Shown piece after piece: positions 11,513 through 23,689 of a stretch of 64,000 nt of DNA; the stretch's first letter is position 1; each line of letters starts with the position of its first letter. The DNA lies in assembly GCF_033115175.1 (NCBI RefSeq), contig NC_084834.1:89078462-89142461 (forward strand), in the 5' to 3' direction. The DNA comes from Lepus europaeus. Its lineage: Eukaryota; Chordata; Mammalia; Lagomorpha; Leporidae. Below the pieces are notes generated by a model. That model ran no database searches. It was not told the origin of the DNA and saw nothing but the letters and a program-made list of their open reading frames with translations. A program made the position numbers and the translations under genes.

Positions 11513-12737
11513 GTATATTTAGGATACAAATTACATACATAACAAGTAACAGCTCAATTCTTGGGTAAAAATGAAATAAATATAACATCAAATATTGAAG
11601 TTCCTATTATGTTCCAGGTACTAATGGTACAAATTACCAATAAGGAATGCAGAGCAATTAGAAAATAAAGGCTTAAAAATACTGAGTTCAGTTCTTATCT
11701 TAATATTATGACTACTGCTGAATAGAGTCTCTCAAGGAGCAATCTCTATCAAAATCCCAGCAACCTTCTTCATAGAAATAGAAAAAGCAATTCTAAAATT
11801 TGTATGGAACCATAAAATACCTCAAACAGACAAAAATAGTTCTAAGAAAGAAAAACAAAGTTGAAGACATTACACATCCTGTTTCAAAATTATATTACAA
11901 AGCTATAATAATCAAAACAGGATGGTACTAGAATAAAAACAGACACATAAGGCAGTGGAACAGAACTGAGAGTTCAGAAATAAACTGAAACATGTACACT
12001 CAGCTAACTTTTGACAAGGGCCCCAAAAAGACACAATTGGGAAAGGATGGTCTATTCTATTAATGGTGTTGGGAAAATGGAATTTCCACTCTCCAGCGAA
12101 TGAAATTGGACTCTTATCTTATACTATACACAATGAGCAACTCAAAATGGATAAAATACTCAAGACCTGAAGCCACAAAACTCCAAGAAGAGAAAGCAGG
12201 AGAAAGCTCCTGGATGTTGGCCTTGGCCAATATCAAACACCAAAAGCTCAGGCTATAAATGTAAAACTTTTAAAATGAGGCTACATAAAGCCAAAAGGCT
12301 TCTGTACTGCAATGGAACAATTGACATAATGAAATGGCAGCCTAGAGATTGGAGGAAATTTTTGCAAACCATGTATCTAATAAGGGGTTAATATCCAAAA
12401 TGTATAAAGAACCTGTACAACTCGATAGTGGAAAATAAATATCCCAACTAAAACATGGGCAAAAAACATGAATAGGCATTTCTCCAGAGAAGATATAAAA
12501 ATGTTCAACAGGCCTATGAAAAGGTGCTCAACATCATCATTAATAAGGGAAATACAAATCAAACCACTGGGAGATAGTACTTCACACCCACTAGAATACC
12601 TATTAGCAAAAAGTCCAAAGATAACAAACATTGCTGAGGATGTTTAGAAAGGGGGACTCTTGCACACGGTGGGCATGTAGATTGGTACCGCCATTTTAGA
12701 AAACAATATGGACATTTCTAAAGCAATAAAGTAGAGC

Positions 12738-13045
12738 CGTTGGGACAGGTGTTTGGTGTAGCAAATAGGATGCCTTTAAGATGGCAATCAGAACACCTGT
12801 ATCCCTCACTGAAGTGTCTATGTTCAGTTCCTGGCTCTGGCTCTGGATTCCTGATAATGTACATAGACTCTAGGAGGCCACAAGTGATGGTTTAACTAAC
12901 TGAGTTCCTGACAACCATGTTGGAAACCTGGAGTGAGTTTCCAGCTCTCAGCTTTGACCCCCTGGCCCTTATGGGCATTTAAGAAGGGAACCAAAAGATG
13001 GGTGTGCCCCCTTTCTTGCATTCTCTCTCCTCATTAATTAATTAA
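12738..13045 (+). mobile_element. Old diverged CSINE-like SINE within the L1
   Basis: It starts GGACAGGTGTTTGGTGTAGC, the more diverged C-repeat type seen also at 21966, and ends with an ATTAATTAATTAAAAG tail. Confidence 0.75.
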
Positions 13046-13102
13046 AAGTAGAACCACCATATGATACTGCAATCCCTCTTCTGGGTGTATATTAAAAATA
13101 TT

Positions 13103-13448
13103 TATTTTTATTTTTATTTTTTGACAGGCAGAGTGGACAGTGAGAGAGAGACAGAGAGAAAGGTCTTCCTTTTGCCGTTGGTTCACCCTCCAATGGCTGC
13201 CGCGGTAGGCGCGCTGCGGCCGGCGCACAGCGCTGATCTGATGGCAGGAGCCAGGTGCTTCTCCTGGTCTCCCATGGGGTGCAGGGCCCAAGCACTTGGG
13301 CCATCCTCCACTGCACTCCCTGGCCACAGCAGAGAGCTGGCCTGGAAGAGGGGCAACCAGGACAGGATCGGTGCCCCGACCGGGACTAGAACCCGGTGTG
13401 CCGGCGCCGCAAGGTAGAGGATTAGCCTAGTGAGCCGCGGTGCCGGCC
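13103..13448 (-). mobile_element. CSINE, young form, within the L1
   Basis: Target duplication TATATTAAAAATATT is exact at 13088-13102 and 13449-13463. Confidence 0.95.
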
Positions 13449-14139
13449 TATATTAAAAATATTAAATCATCACTTCATACAGAGATTTACACACCCAAAC
13501 TCATTGCAACCTTATTCAGAATAGCCAAGATATGGAAATAATCAAAGTGCCCATCAATGGATAACTGGATAATGCAACTGTGCTACATATACATAATGGA
13601 ATATTAATCAGCACTAAAGAAGAACAAGATCTTGCTCTTTACCACAACATGGATGAGCCTAAACGACTTTATGTTCAATGAATTAAGTCGACACAAAAGG
13701 AAAAATGTTATATGATCTTATTTACATGTGGAATCTCAAAAAAAAAATACAAATATACAGGGACAGAAAACAAAAAAGTAGATGGTAAGAGGAGTAGGAG
13801 GCAATGGATACAATTAGCAGATACATAGATTGCAAAAGCTTAGGGGTCTAATGCACACATGAGGAATATAGGGATTCATGCTAAGGAGGTTTTAGCTACT
13901 CTTGCCAAAAAAAAAAAAAAACAAAAAAACAAACAAACAAAAAAAAAAAAAAAACCAAAGATGAGAAGACAGATATGCTAGTCTTCTTCACTATTGGTAA
14001 TCTTTTTACTATATACATATCTCAGATATCATGTTGTATACTTTATATAAAATGGAATTTATGTTTTAGAAAAAGAATCTCTCAATAAGAACTTTCAACT
14101 AAGTAAATGAATGAATGTTCAACATAATACAGGAGAAAA

Positions 14140-14310
14140 TCTTAGACTCTGGATACTAAAGTTTGAATCCTAGCTCTGCAGCTAAGTCAGCTGTACCTTA
14201 GTTCCCCTACTTATCAAATGGTCTTTATAATATCTATCCTAAAGATGATGCTGGGGTTGAAACAAGCTAAGGTCTTAAACACGTGTAACGTATATCCCGG
14301 CAGAGGGGCT
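14140..14310 (+). mobile_element. MIR SINE
   Basis: It reads TTAGACTCTGGATAC, TTTGAATCCTAGCTCTGC, then CCTACTTATCAAATGG, in the MIR order from the tRNA-like 5' part into the core. Confidence 0.7.
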
Positions 14311-14655
14311 CTGAATGATTTGTTCTCTTCCCTCTCTGCTTCTTTCCCTTCCACTGACTACATTAATAGGATTTTTGATTTCAACTAAAGCATGAAGGAA
14401 TTAATTTATGTAGGAATCACATTTCCTTGAAAGCATGGACTTTCAAATATTAAAACAGGCAAACCAAGACATCATTTCCTTCAATAGAGATGAGTTTCTC
14501 AAAGGCAGCCCTTTAGATGGAAAATGGGATGAAGACGTAGTGGAATGAGGGGGAAATGAAGACAGGAATCTCATGACAGACTTTCTTTAAAAAGCTTGGT
14601 CATGTTCTGAAGCATAACTGTGCACAACTCAATGTTTATTTTACAGGCAGTAAAT
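14311..14655. other. Unassigned sequence
   Basis: Nothing is recognised between the two MIR copies. Confidence 0.4.
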
Positions 14656-14865
14656 CAGAATGTAAAGAGAGTAGAGCAGAGAGACAGGGGTTTGTTTCCG
14701 GGTCATGTATGATCTTGGACATAACATTTAACTTCTGTGAAACTCACTTTCTCCCATTTACAAGTTGGAGATAATAATAGTTGTTGACAAGGTTGTTATA
14801 AGAGTTCTGGAGATAACATAGGCAAAATCTCCCTACTCAGTAAATAAGTAGATGTTTCAATAAAA
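14656..14865 (+). mobile_element. MIR SINE
   Basis: It contains GATCTTGGACATAACATTTAACTTC-type core wording and GGAGATAATAATAGTTG, ending at a TAAATAAGTAGATG 3' region. Confidence 0.7.
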
Positions 14866-15294
14866 CCAACACTAAATGGAGAGAACTTGGACTATTGTCA
14901 CTGAGAAATCTCACTGATATGAAAAGAGAAAGGTATAAAGAATGAAAGTAGGTAATAATTCATAATTAAATTCATTGAAAAGAAAGTGTTCAGTATATAT
15001 ATAGATCTCTTTATAAAGATTAGCCACAATGCAATTAAATAAGTCAGATCAGTTCAACATAGGATAACTTGCTATAGTCTTTGCAAGAATCTAACTAACA
15101 TGCTCCTTCTAACCTCCATGTAAACTTGCTACCTTAGTCAGAAAGTTGTACAGTGTACCCATAAATTCACTAAGCAAAACATCATATGTTGCTGTGGTAG
15201 GGTTGCAGGGTAGTGAATTTTACTGTGAATTTTACATCTTCCTGAATGTCTGATTTAGCATTAAAGACAGATTTGGTACCAAAACAAATCAAGA
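14866..15294. other. Unassigned sequence
   Basis: AT-rich, with nothing recognised. Confidence 0.4.
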
Positions 15295-15478
15295 CAGGTA
15301 GATGTTTAGCCTAGCTGTTATGATACCAGCATTTCATATTGGAGTATCTGAGTTTGGGACCCAGTTCTGGCTACTGACTCCAGCGTCCTGCTAATGCAAA
15401 CCCTAGGAGGCAGCAGTGATAGCTCAAGTAGTCTCATGTGCCACCACATGACCTGGATTCAATTCCTGACTCCTAGCC
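15295..15478 (+). mobile_element. Old CSINE, 3'-truncated
   Basis: The block TAGATGTTTAGCCTAGC to CCTGACTCCTAG is the first half of the diverged C-repeat type. It is cut where the next SINE begins. Confidence 0.7.
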
Positions 15479-15758
15479 GCCTGCAGTGCTGGCATCCCAT
15501 ATGGGCGCCAGTTCAAGTCCCAGCTACAACACTTCCGATCCAGCTCTCTGCTATGGCCTGGGAAAGCGGTAGAAGATAGCCCAAGTGCTTAGGCCCCTGC
15601 ACCCATGTGGGAGACCTGGAAGAAGCTCCTGGCTGCTGGCTTCGGATTGGCACAGCTGGAGAGTGAACCAGTGGATGGCAGACTCTCTCTCTTTCTGCCT
15701 CTCCTTCTCTCTCTATGTAACTCTTTCAGATAAATAAATAAATCTTAAAACACACACA
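15479..15758 (+). mobile_element. CSINE, 5'-truncated
   Basis: It starts within the body at GCCTGCAGTGCTGGCATCCC and ends AGATAAATAAATAAATCTT, followed by a short (CA)n. Confidence 0.88.
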
Positions 15759-15774
15759 CACAAACACTAAAAAA

Positions 15775-15990
15775 CTTCTGGTTTCATTGATCTTTTTACT
15801 GTTTTTCTAGTTTCTATTTCATTAATTCCTGCTCTGATCTTTATTATTTCCTTCCTTCTGCTTACTTTAGGCTTAATTTATTCTTCCTTTTCTAATTCTT
15901 TAAGGTACAGGTTAACTTGAGATCTTTTTTGATGTACGCATTTATTGGTATCAATTTCCCCTCTCAGAGCTGCTTTTTTGCATCCTGTGT
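15775..15990 (-). mobile_element. Old L1 ORF2 fragment
   Basis: The complement of L1 ORF2 is seen in TGGTTTCATTGATCTTTTTA, TTCTGCTCTGATCTTTATTA and TTTTTGATGTACGCATTTA. Confidence 0.8.
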
Positions 15991-16545
15991 TTCAGACTAG
16001 GGCCATGGAAATCAGCCTGGACCTTGGGTCTCCAGGGGAGGTCCTGGAGTCTAGCCCCCTGGGTTGGCCTGTACCCTACATCATGGGTGCTAGCCTGGGA
16101 TTGCAGGGGCCAACCTGGCACTGGACAGACCAGGAGCCTATACCTTTAGGGACCAGCCTAGAGGTGGAATCCACAGGTTCTCATGACCAAGCCATGAAAA
16201 AAGTCCCCTGGCATGGAAATGGGCTTGGATCTGTGGGTGCCAGTCTGGTAACCAGGCTTTGTGGGTTGGCCTGGCACTGAGATGGGTCTAAAGCTGGGGG
16301 TTTGTACTGGTGGGGTAATCCAGAGCCTGGGACTATTGGGGCCTGCCCAGTAGTAGGGTGGGCCTGGAGACTGTCTATAGGGCTGGCCTGGCCCTGGGAC
16401 AGGTCAGAAGTCTGGGGCTCTGAGGGCTTGTTTGGAATTGGAGAAGGCCTGGAGGCTGGTCTGTGGGTACTGGCCTGGAGTCTGTGGCTGTGGGGGCTGG
16501 CCTGGTACTTGGTTTTTCCTGGGGCAATCTGTGTTTGAGGATCCC
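15991..16545. repeat. Degenerate G-rich tandem repeat, about 26-bp unit
   Basis: About 20 imperfect units open with GCCTGG or a near variant and carry CTGGG/GGGTC blocks, for example near 16010, 16130, 16270, 16390, 16450, 16470 and 16497. It lies between L1-type complement sequences. I infer it belongs to the 5' region of an antisense L1, which in some mammalian L1 groups is G-rich and repetitive. The open frames across it on both strands follow from the repeat. Confidence 0.6.
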
Positions 16546-17175
16546 AGGCAAATCCCAGTTCTTCTTCTTCTTCTTCCCCACTTGGAAGGATCCTCACTTC
16601 ATGCTGTGCAGTCTGGGGTCAGGGACAAGGTGACTTGGGTAATATGAAATTATCTTTCTTTTTTTAAGATTTATTTTTTATTTGAGAGGAACGAGTTACG
16701 GACAGAGAGACAGAGACAGAGAGAGAGGTCTTCCATCTGCTGGTTCACTCCTCAAATGGCTGCAATGGCCAGAGCTGGGCCAACCCGAAGCCAGGAGCCA
16801 GGAGCTTCTTCCAGGTTTCCCACATGGGTGCAGGGGCCCAAGGACTTGGGCCATCTTCTCTGCTTTTCCAGGCACATTAGCAGGGAGATGGATCAGAAGA
16901 GGAGCAGCCAGGACTGGAACCGGCGCCCATATGGGATGTCTGCCTACACCACAGGTGGAAGCTTAACCTACCACGCCACAGCACTGGCCCCGAAACTATC
17001 TTTCTCACTCTCTTCAATGTGTCTTTTCTTATTTCTCTGGTATAGCCAGATGCTATACACTCTCTCACCTGGTTTCCTTAGTTCGTGTATAGGTATTTTT
17101 ATGCACAAATAGTTCTTCAAACTGATGTTTCTGCAAGCATGTCCTATTTCTCCAGGTTGCTAATACCACTTCTAA
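16546..17175 (-). mobile_element. Probable L1 5'-region fragment, split by a SINE
   Basis: TTCATGCTGTGCAGTCTGGG before the SINE at 16655-16990, and TTTTATGCACAAATAGTTCTTC after it, match sequence I remember as adjacent in ancient L1-linked fragments. Boundaries are uncertain. Confidence 0.45.
16655..16990 (-). mobile_element. CSINE
   Basis: TTTTTTAAGATTTATTTTTTAT opens it and CACAGCACTGGCCCC closes it. Confidence 0.92.
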
Positions 17176-17309
17176 TAGTAACAATTTCATCACTGGACAG
17201 CTGAGAAAAAGAAAATCAAGCCTAGCAATAGTTTTACCATTTATTAGCTGGAACATAGTATTCAAAACTGTTTCTATGAAATAATGAATGAATATGACAC
17301 TTGGGTTTC

Positions 17310-17635
17310 TTTTTTTTTGGACAGGCAGAGTTAGACAGTGAGAGAGAGAGAGAGAGAGAAAGGTCTTCCTTCCGCTGGTTTACCCCCCAGATGGCTGTCA
17401 TGGCCGGCGCGCCGCACCAATTCGAAGCCAGGAGCCAGGTGCTTCCTCCTGGTCTCCCATGCGGGTGCAGGGCCCAAGGACCTGGGCCATCCTCCACTGC
17501 CTTCCCGGGCCACAGCAGAGAGCTGGAATGGAAGAGGAGCAACTAGGACAGAATCCGGCGTCCCAACTAGGGCTAGAACCCAGGGTGCCAGCGCCACAGG
17601 CGGAGAATTAGCCTAGTGAGCTAGGGCACCAGCCA
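17310..17635 (-). mobile_element. CSINE, young form
   Basis: Exact 14-bp target duplication GACACTTGGGTTTC at 17296-17309 and 17636-17649. Confidence 0.96.
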
Positions 17636-17783
17636 GACACTTGGGTTTCAATCCTGCTATTCAACTGAGAGTTTGAAGCCTACTGAAGGTTCTTAGATCA
17701 ACCAAAACTTTTTAAATAGTGAATATGTGTATCATTGGAAACAAAGAAATAAATGATTCCAGCTTAATATATCTATTTTTAAA

Positions 17784-18113
17784 GGTTTTTTTTTTTTTTG
17801 AGAGATAGAATTACAGACAGTGAGAGGAAGAGACAGAGAGAAAGGCCTTCCCTTTGCTGGTTCACTCCCCAAATGGCTGCAATGGCTGGAGCTGTGCCAA
17901 TCCAAAGCCAGGAGCCAGGAGCTTCTTCCAGGTCTCCCACGAGGGTGCAGGGGCCCAAGCACTTGGGCCATCCTCCACTGCTTTCCCAGGCTAGACTGGA
18001 AGAGACAGAGAGCTGGATTGGAAGAAGGGGAGCATCCAGGACTAAAACTGGTGCCCATATGGGATGCCGGCCCCACAGGCGGAGGATTAACCTACTGCCT
18101 CACAGTGCTGGCC
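17784..18113 (-). mobile_element. CSINE
   Basis: A T-run and GAGAGATAGAATTACAG open it, and CACAGTGCTGGCC closes it. Imperfect flanking repeat TTAATATATCT / TTAATACATCT. Confidence 0.92.
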
Positions 18114-18321
18114 TCATTAATACATCTGATGATATTAAATATGTACCTCATTTACTTGCTAAACAAATATTTATTGATTGATCAGCAACTGGAGAAATGG
18201 ACAAGATTTTTTCATTAAAGATCTATATGGGAGAAATATTAGAAAGGCAACCATTATAATATAGTGGATATAGAGACGAGGGCTGATGGAGTATGGCATG
18301 AAACGCTTTGGAGAGGATGCA

Positions 18322-18636
18322 TCTTTATTTATTTAGGTTATTTATTTGAAAGGCAGAGTTACAGGGGGAGAGAAAGAGAGAGAGAGAGAGAGAGAGGAAG
18401 AGACAGATAGGGAGGTCTTTCATCTGTTGGTTCACTTCTCAAATGGCTGCAAGGGCTAGGGCTGGGTCAGGCCGAAACCAAGAGCTTACCAAGTACTTGA
18501 ACCACCTTCCACTGTTTTCTCAGGCACATTGGCAGGGAGCTGGATAGGAAGTGGAGCAGCCAGAACTTGAATGGCACCCATATGGAATGCTGGCATTGCA
18601 GGTGGTGAGTTAACCCACTGCACCACAATACCAGAC
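18322..18636 (-). mobile_element. CSINE with expanded GA tract
   Basis: The TTATTTATTTGAAAGGCAGAG opening is followed by a GAGAGAGA run at about 18371-18392. It ends CACCACAATACCAGAC. Confidence 0.9.
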
Positions 18637-18639
18637 TCA

Positions 18640-19095
18640 GGCTGCAGCTTTTAAAGGATGATATGGATTTATCAGTGGTAATGTAGAGGGAAGAAAGTCC
18701 TAGAAGATATACCCTTAGAGAAGAAGGCATTTTCAGAGTACAGCATGTGGCTGCAATGAGGATGAGTCACAGTGGGTGACAAGACCAGAAAGGGAGGACT
18801 CTATCCCGAAAGCCCTTGCGCAGTTTGTTAAAGAGTTGTACTTTATTCTTAATATAGTGAGGAGACACAAAATGGGTTTCCAGTCATTCAATCAAATGAT
18901 TATATCTATGTATTCAAAATATGTACCGGTGATGACATGTGAAGAATGAATTGCCACTGGAAATAATGCAAACTAGTTGTTGACAGAGGTTGTTTTAGCA
19001 ATACAGATGAGCCATGAGAATCTGAGCTAACATTATAATAGCAGGGATGAAAACGAGGAGATGCATCTAAATGATATTTAGGAGGCAGATTTGAC
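18640..19095 (-). mobile_element. L2 LINE fragment
   Basis: On the + strand, AGAGTTGTACTTTATTCTTA and GAGGTTGTTTTAGCAATACAG follow the L2 complement. Confidence 0.5.
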
Positions 19096-19260
19096 TGCAC
19101 ATATGACTACTTATTTATTGTATCTATGTGATGAGCAAGGCATTGTGCTAACTACTAAGGATATAGAATAGAAAGTAGCTCTTATCTTTAAGTAACTTTT
19201 AACTCATTTATGGATGCAGACAGTAAACCAACTCTAAGTAAATAGAAACATCATCATGAA
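19096..19260 (-). mobile_element. L2 3'-end fragment
   Basis: TTTATTGTATCTATGTGATG, then GGCATTGTGCTAACTACTAAGG, then GACAGTAAACCA follow the complement of the L2 3' end. Its order relative to the previous fragment shows a separate copy. Confidence 0.5.
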
Positions 19261-19552
19261 ATGGACATAATTGGATGCTATGGTTGATGAACTCAGATTG
19301 GGGAAAGAACGGGAAAGGAGCCACTGAGTAAGTGGGGAGGGATGAGAGGTGGCTGGTGTTTGCACATGAAATGGATCTGGAGGGGAAGCATAGAGGGAAC
19401 AGGGAAAGATACAATAATTTCCCAGAACTGCAAATAACTTGCCACGTGTGAGCATAGGTACATGAGAGCATATGGTGAGAAACAAGACTGAAGAAACCAG
19501 GATAAGAACAAGAAGTGCTTTGTTCCAAGCAGAGGAGTTTGACATTCATTCT

Positions 19553-19793
19553 GGGTACCACCACTGTGGAGTAGCAGGAAACACTGCCACCTGCAATAAT
19601 AGCATCCCATGTGGGCACTGGTTCATGTCGTGGCCACTTCACTTCTAATCCAGCTCCCTGCTAATGTGCCTGGGAAGGGCAGCAGAGGATGGCCCAAGTG
19701 CTTGAGCCCCTGCTGGCCACATGGGAGACCTGAAGATGCTCTTGGCTTTGCTGCCATCTGGGAGTGAACTAGCAGATGGAAGATTCATTCTCA

Positions 19794-19839
<46 letters not shown>

Positions 19840-19872
19840 GCCTTTCAAATAAATAAATCTTGAAAAAGAAAA
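19553..19872 (+). mobile_element. CSINE with (CT)n
   Basis: It starts GGTACCACCACTGTGG. A pure CT run lies at about 19797-19832. ATTCATTCTG repeats on both flanks (about 19543 and 19877). Confidence 0.9.
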
Positions 19873-19879
19873 AGAATTC

Positions 19880-21965
19880 ATTCTGAAGCCTCCAGGGCAT
19901 CACTGATGAATTCTGGCAGGCAGGCAGCATGACCTGTTTGGGGTTGGAAGAAGACAGCTGTGGTGGCCGGATGGAAGATGGAACGTGGAGGTGAGCAAGC
20001 AAGATCAATGATGAGGCTGGAATCCAGTGCGGGTTGAGTGTCTAAACCAAGGCAGGATAAAGAGGTGGAATTCACAGGGCTGTGATTGGCCTGGGGGGCA
20101 GGTTTGCGAAAAGAAAGTAGTTGAAGAATGCCTCTCCTACAGCTCTTACCACAGTGATTATTTTCACGTAACAGCTACTTACGGATGCTGGTAGAATGTA
20201 ATTAGGTTGCTTTTCTCCCTTTGAATGGGGTTGTCTCCACTGAATAATTCTTCCAAAATAAGAGTATTTGTTTCAGTTAATGCTTCAAGAGTATGGTTTT
20301 AGAACTATTAGAGCTTACTATCGTTGTATTCATGTTTTAATCCAGTACTGGAAATGCTTGCACAAAGCTTTTGGACAGCTGAAGAGGTGCTAATATTAAA
20401 AAAAGATGGCTTTTCACAATGACACTTGCCACTTAGAGGGTCCAGTGTACCTCCTAAGGAATATAGTTGCTCTATCGCAATTGCTTCATTTTCATTAAAA
20501 GATATTGGAGACTGGCAAGGAGTTTCAGAAGGCTGCAAAGATGTTATGGATTATGCCAAGAAGTTGTAGTCTGGAAAGCTCACGTCAACAGAGGAAGAAT
20601 ATCCACAGCTTCTTTGCCCTATTTTTGCAACTTCCAACACCACATATGTCAAACCTCCTAGCACCCAGTTGAAGCTTTCAGCTCGTTCTAACTCCCCCAC
20701 CCCAAACCTGACCCAATTATGCCTATAGATTAGAGATTACTATGCATATCCACTACCTATAATTTGTCAGTCTATTCTCTTATCTACATAATCTTACCAA
20801 ACAGTGAGACTTCCTACTGAAGTTTCATAGTCCACCAATGTCCTGTAGAATGACATTCTCTATATTTCTCCTCTCACTGTTCTCATCAGAACAAGCTTAA
20901 CTAAGAAACAGAAAATCCCTGCTCAATCTCTGGTTATCACAGGACTTAACCTGTGTTTTCCCTTAAACGACCACCATCATTTCTGAGCAGTAAATAAATT
21001 TAAATTTATTTCAGCCTATATAAAAAATTTTTCACATCTGCTTAACGTTTTAGTAATATAATATGGCAACATTTAATAAACATACAAAATATATTTTTTC
21101 AAGAGCCAATTATATTAAATCCTATCACAATTAACAGTAATTATCCAAATAAAAACATACGCCTGAATTCCATGAGTTCAATCAAATCCCTACCTGCAGC
21201 AAAGCCAGTGGCCACTTGCGGATAAAATTTCTGCACCTGAAACAAATCAAAATTTTTAACACATCTCAAATTTGCCAAATAATTAATTGTGCATGTTACT
21301 TGTGCATTACTTGTGCATAATTACTTGTGCATTACTTTATGCAATCATAAATATGAATGTTGAGTTATTTTGATGGAAAACAATTTAGGACTCAGACCTG
21401 AATAAGACAATGCAGAATTTGCATGTTCTCGCACTCCACTACATTGAAGTGAAGTCAGTTAATTAAACTGTTGAATTGACATTCTAAAAATATTGCTTGA
21501 TGCTGTGTTATCTCTGTACTAAAGTTCACCTGTGGGATAATTGTTTTACTTAGTTTAATTCTAAAAAGAATCCTATGCTTGGTTTTCCATAAACATTAGC
21601 TGGAATTAATAGCTGGCTAAGAATCACCATCTAAAATTTAAAAAAGTAGCAGCATATTTTAGTATGTTTGCTATAATTAATAAGGATTGATTACTGGTCC
21701 AGCAAATGAAATATAAGCCCACATCTCAGTCATGATAATTCTTATTCTAGGATTTATATAGGAGGTAGGCTTTATCTATTTCTCAATCAAATGCAAATGT
21801 ACACCATTTACTTCTTCATAAACTCCTCTAACATGTCCAAAATTGGCCCCAATTTTGCCCTAAGTACACAGGTCCATCAGTTATGCCTGTCTTCCATGAG
21901 CAAAGTCTCAACTTTATTTGGCAGCTGAGAGAACTTAATCGAATTCAACAATGAAAAATTATAGC
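19880..21965. other. Unassigned intergenic sequence
   Basis: This 2.1-kb stretch has no gene or recognised repeat. Short frames at 20308-20538 (-) and 20467-20661 (+) match no family I know and lack exon signals. The part from 20980 to 21800 is strongly AT-rich. Confidence 0.4.
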
Positions 21966-22297
21966 CTGGGGTGGATGTTTGGTGCAGTGGTTAAGATACT
22001 TCCTGGGACACCTGCATCCCATATCAAAGTGGCTGGTTCAAGTCCCAGCTCCTTGACCAATCCAGCTTCCTTCTAACGCTGCTTGGGTCTCTGTCACCCA
22101 CTTAGAAGATCCAGATTGAGTTCCAGGCTCCTGGATTCAGCCTGGACTAACCCTGGCTTGTTGCAGGCATTTGGGGAGTGAACCAGGGGATGGAAGTTCT
22201 CTTTTTTCTCTTTCTTTCTTCTTTCTCTTTCTCTGTCTCTGTATCTCTTGTGCTCTTTCTATTCTGTCTGTCTCTGACTTTCAAATAAAATAAAAAA
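21966..22297 (+). mobile_element. Old diverged CSINE
   Basis: It starts GCCTGGGGTGGATGTTTGGTG, has a C/T tract of about 60 bp, and ends TTTCAAATAAAATAAAAAAAG. Confidence 0.85.
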
Positions 22298-22966
22298 AGA
22301 AAAATTATATCTCATACCTCCAAATTGGAGTCACCAAGGTTTAAAGCCTAACTCTAAGTAATCTCAATCATTATTCTTTACCTCACATTCACAATTAACT
22401 TATTCTTCACTGCAAATCATGTACCTGCAGCCACTGGCATCACCTATACATGATATAACCATACCACTTTAAATCCATAGGAGAATGTTGCCATTAACAA
22501 GGTTTTTCCCAACTGCCTTATTCTTGGAAATTTATCCAGCACATCATTGCCATTTAAAGAATTTCATTATAGCACATTATCAACTATTTCTTCTAAATAG
22601 GAATTAATCAACACAAATCACACTTCGAACATCATAGATTCCTTAAAGACAAGGACCTTAACGTTCTGTTTTTTTATCACTATTTTTGTGAATTTTACCC
22701 TTCAACATTTCTAAAATAATTTTCATTCTCTTTACTCATGTCTGTCTTTTTAGAGTTCAGAAAATTAGAGGGAAAAAATCACTTGTGAAGCATTTATGCT
22801 GAGTGTTTTTAGTTATTTCATTTACTTACAAGCAATGAGAGCCTTTCAAGTTGGATCATGTGGAGGAATGAAGAGACTAGGATTTCAAGGAGGTTCAGGA
22901 GCCAGGGCTACAGATAGTTCAAGAATCTCTCCCCAAGGACTGTTGTTAAGTGTTACTCAGCTCTAT
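22298..22966. other. Unassigned sequence
   Basis: AT-rich, with no gene or confident repeat. Confidence 0.4.
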
Positions 22967-22983
22967 TCTATGACTCTACTTCT

Positions 22984-23164
22984 TTTTTTTTTTTAACTTT
23001 TATTTAATGAATATAAATTTCCAAAGTACAGCTTATGGATTACAATGGCTTCCCCCTCCATAACTTCCCTCCCACCCGCAACCCTCCCCTTTCCCGCTCC
23101 CTCTCCCCTTCCATTCACATCAAGATTCATTTTCAATTCTCTTTATATACAGAAGATCAGTTTA
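22984..23164 (-). mobile_element. Rabbit-type L1, severely 5'-truncated
   Basis: Only the last 181 bp of the element are present: T-run, AACTTTTATTTAATGAATAT, then the C-rich CTTCCCTCCCACCCGC stretch. Exact 17-bp target duplication TCTATGACTCTACTTCT at 22967-22983 and 23165-23181. A recent insertion. Confidence 0.93.
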
Positions 23165-23337
23165 TCTATGACTCTACTTCTATCTATCCTGTTCTAATGA
23201 GCTGCTTCTGCTTGTTTATAATTTCTACTTCTCCACAATTTTATTTTACTCATGGTCCATTATAGCCTCCCAAGCCCTGATTCTGTCTCATAAATTTTCA
23301 GCTAAAACTTCCACCAAGAATAGGAAAATTCTTTTGT

Positions 23338-23682
23338 TTTTGTTTTTTAAATAATTATTTATTTATTTGTAAGTCAGAGTTACAGACAATGAGGGAGAGA
23401 CAGAGAGAGACAGGTCTTTTTCCATCTGCTGCTTCACTCTCCAGATGGCCACAATGGCCAGAGGTAGGCCAGGCCAAAGCCAGGAGCGAAGAGCTTTATC
23501 TGGGTCTCCTACATGGGTGGCAGGGGCCAAAGAACTTGGCCATCTTGCACTGCTTTTTCACACCCTATTAGCAGAGAGCTGAATTGGAAGTGGAGCAGCC
23601 AGGACACAAAGCGGCGCCCATACAGGATGCCACATTGCAAGTGGTGGCTTTACCCATTACGCTATAGTACCAGCCCCCCCCT
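23338..23682 (-). mobile_element. CSINE
   Basis: TTATTTATTTATTTGTAAGTC opens it and GTACCAGCCCCCCCC closes it, followed by a separate T-run. Confidence 0.9.
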
Positions 23683-23689
23683 CTTTTTT

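Larger units (their letters stand above)
11742..13960 (+). mobile_element. Old L1, 3' part of ORF2 and 3' UTR
   Basis: It contains ORF2 landmarks such as TTTGTATGGAACCATAAAA, then CTACAAAGC-like TACAAAGCTATAATAATC, GGAACAGAACTGAGAGTTCA, and later ATGGAATATTAATCAGC. It ends at an A-rich tail, 13905-13960. SINEs sit in it at 12738-13045 and 13103-13448. Many stops; inactive. Confidence 0.88.

Noticed and set aside
16181-16597. 138-aa Pro/Gln-rich frame on the - strand
   Set aside because: Explained by the degenerate tandem repeat, with no start context or splice support.
20308-20538. 76-aa - strand frame in an otherwise repeat-free area
   Set aside because: No recognised family, no exon borders, and similar to chance length in this composition.
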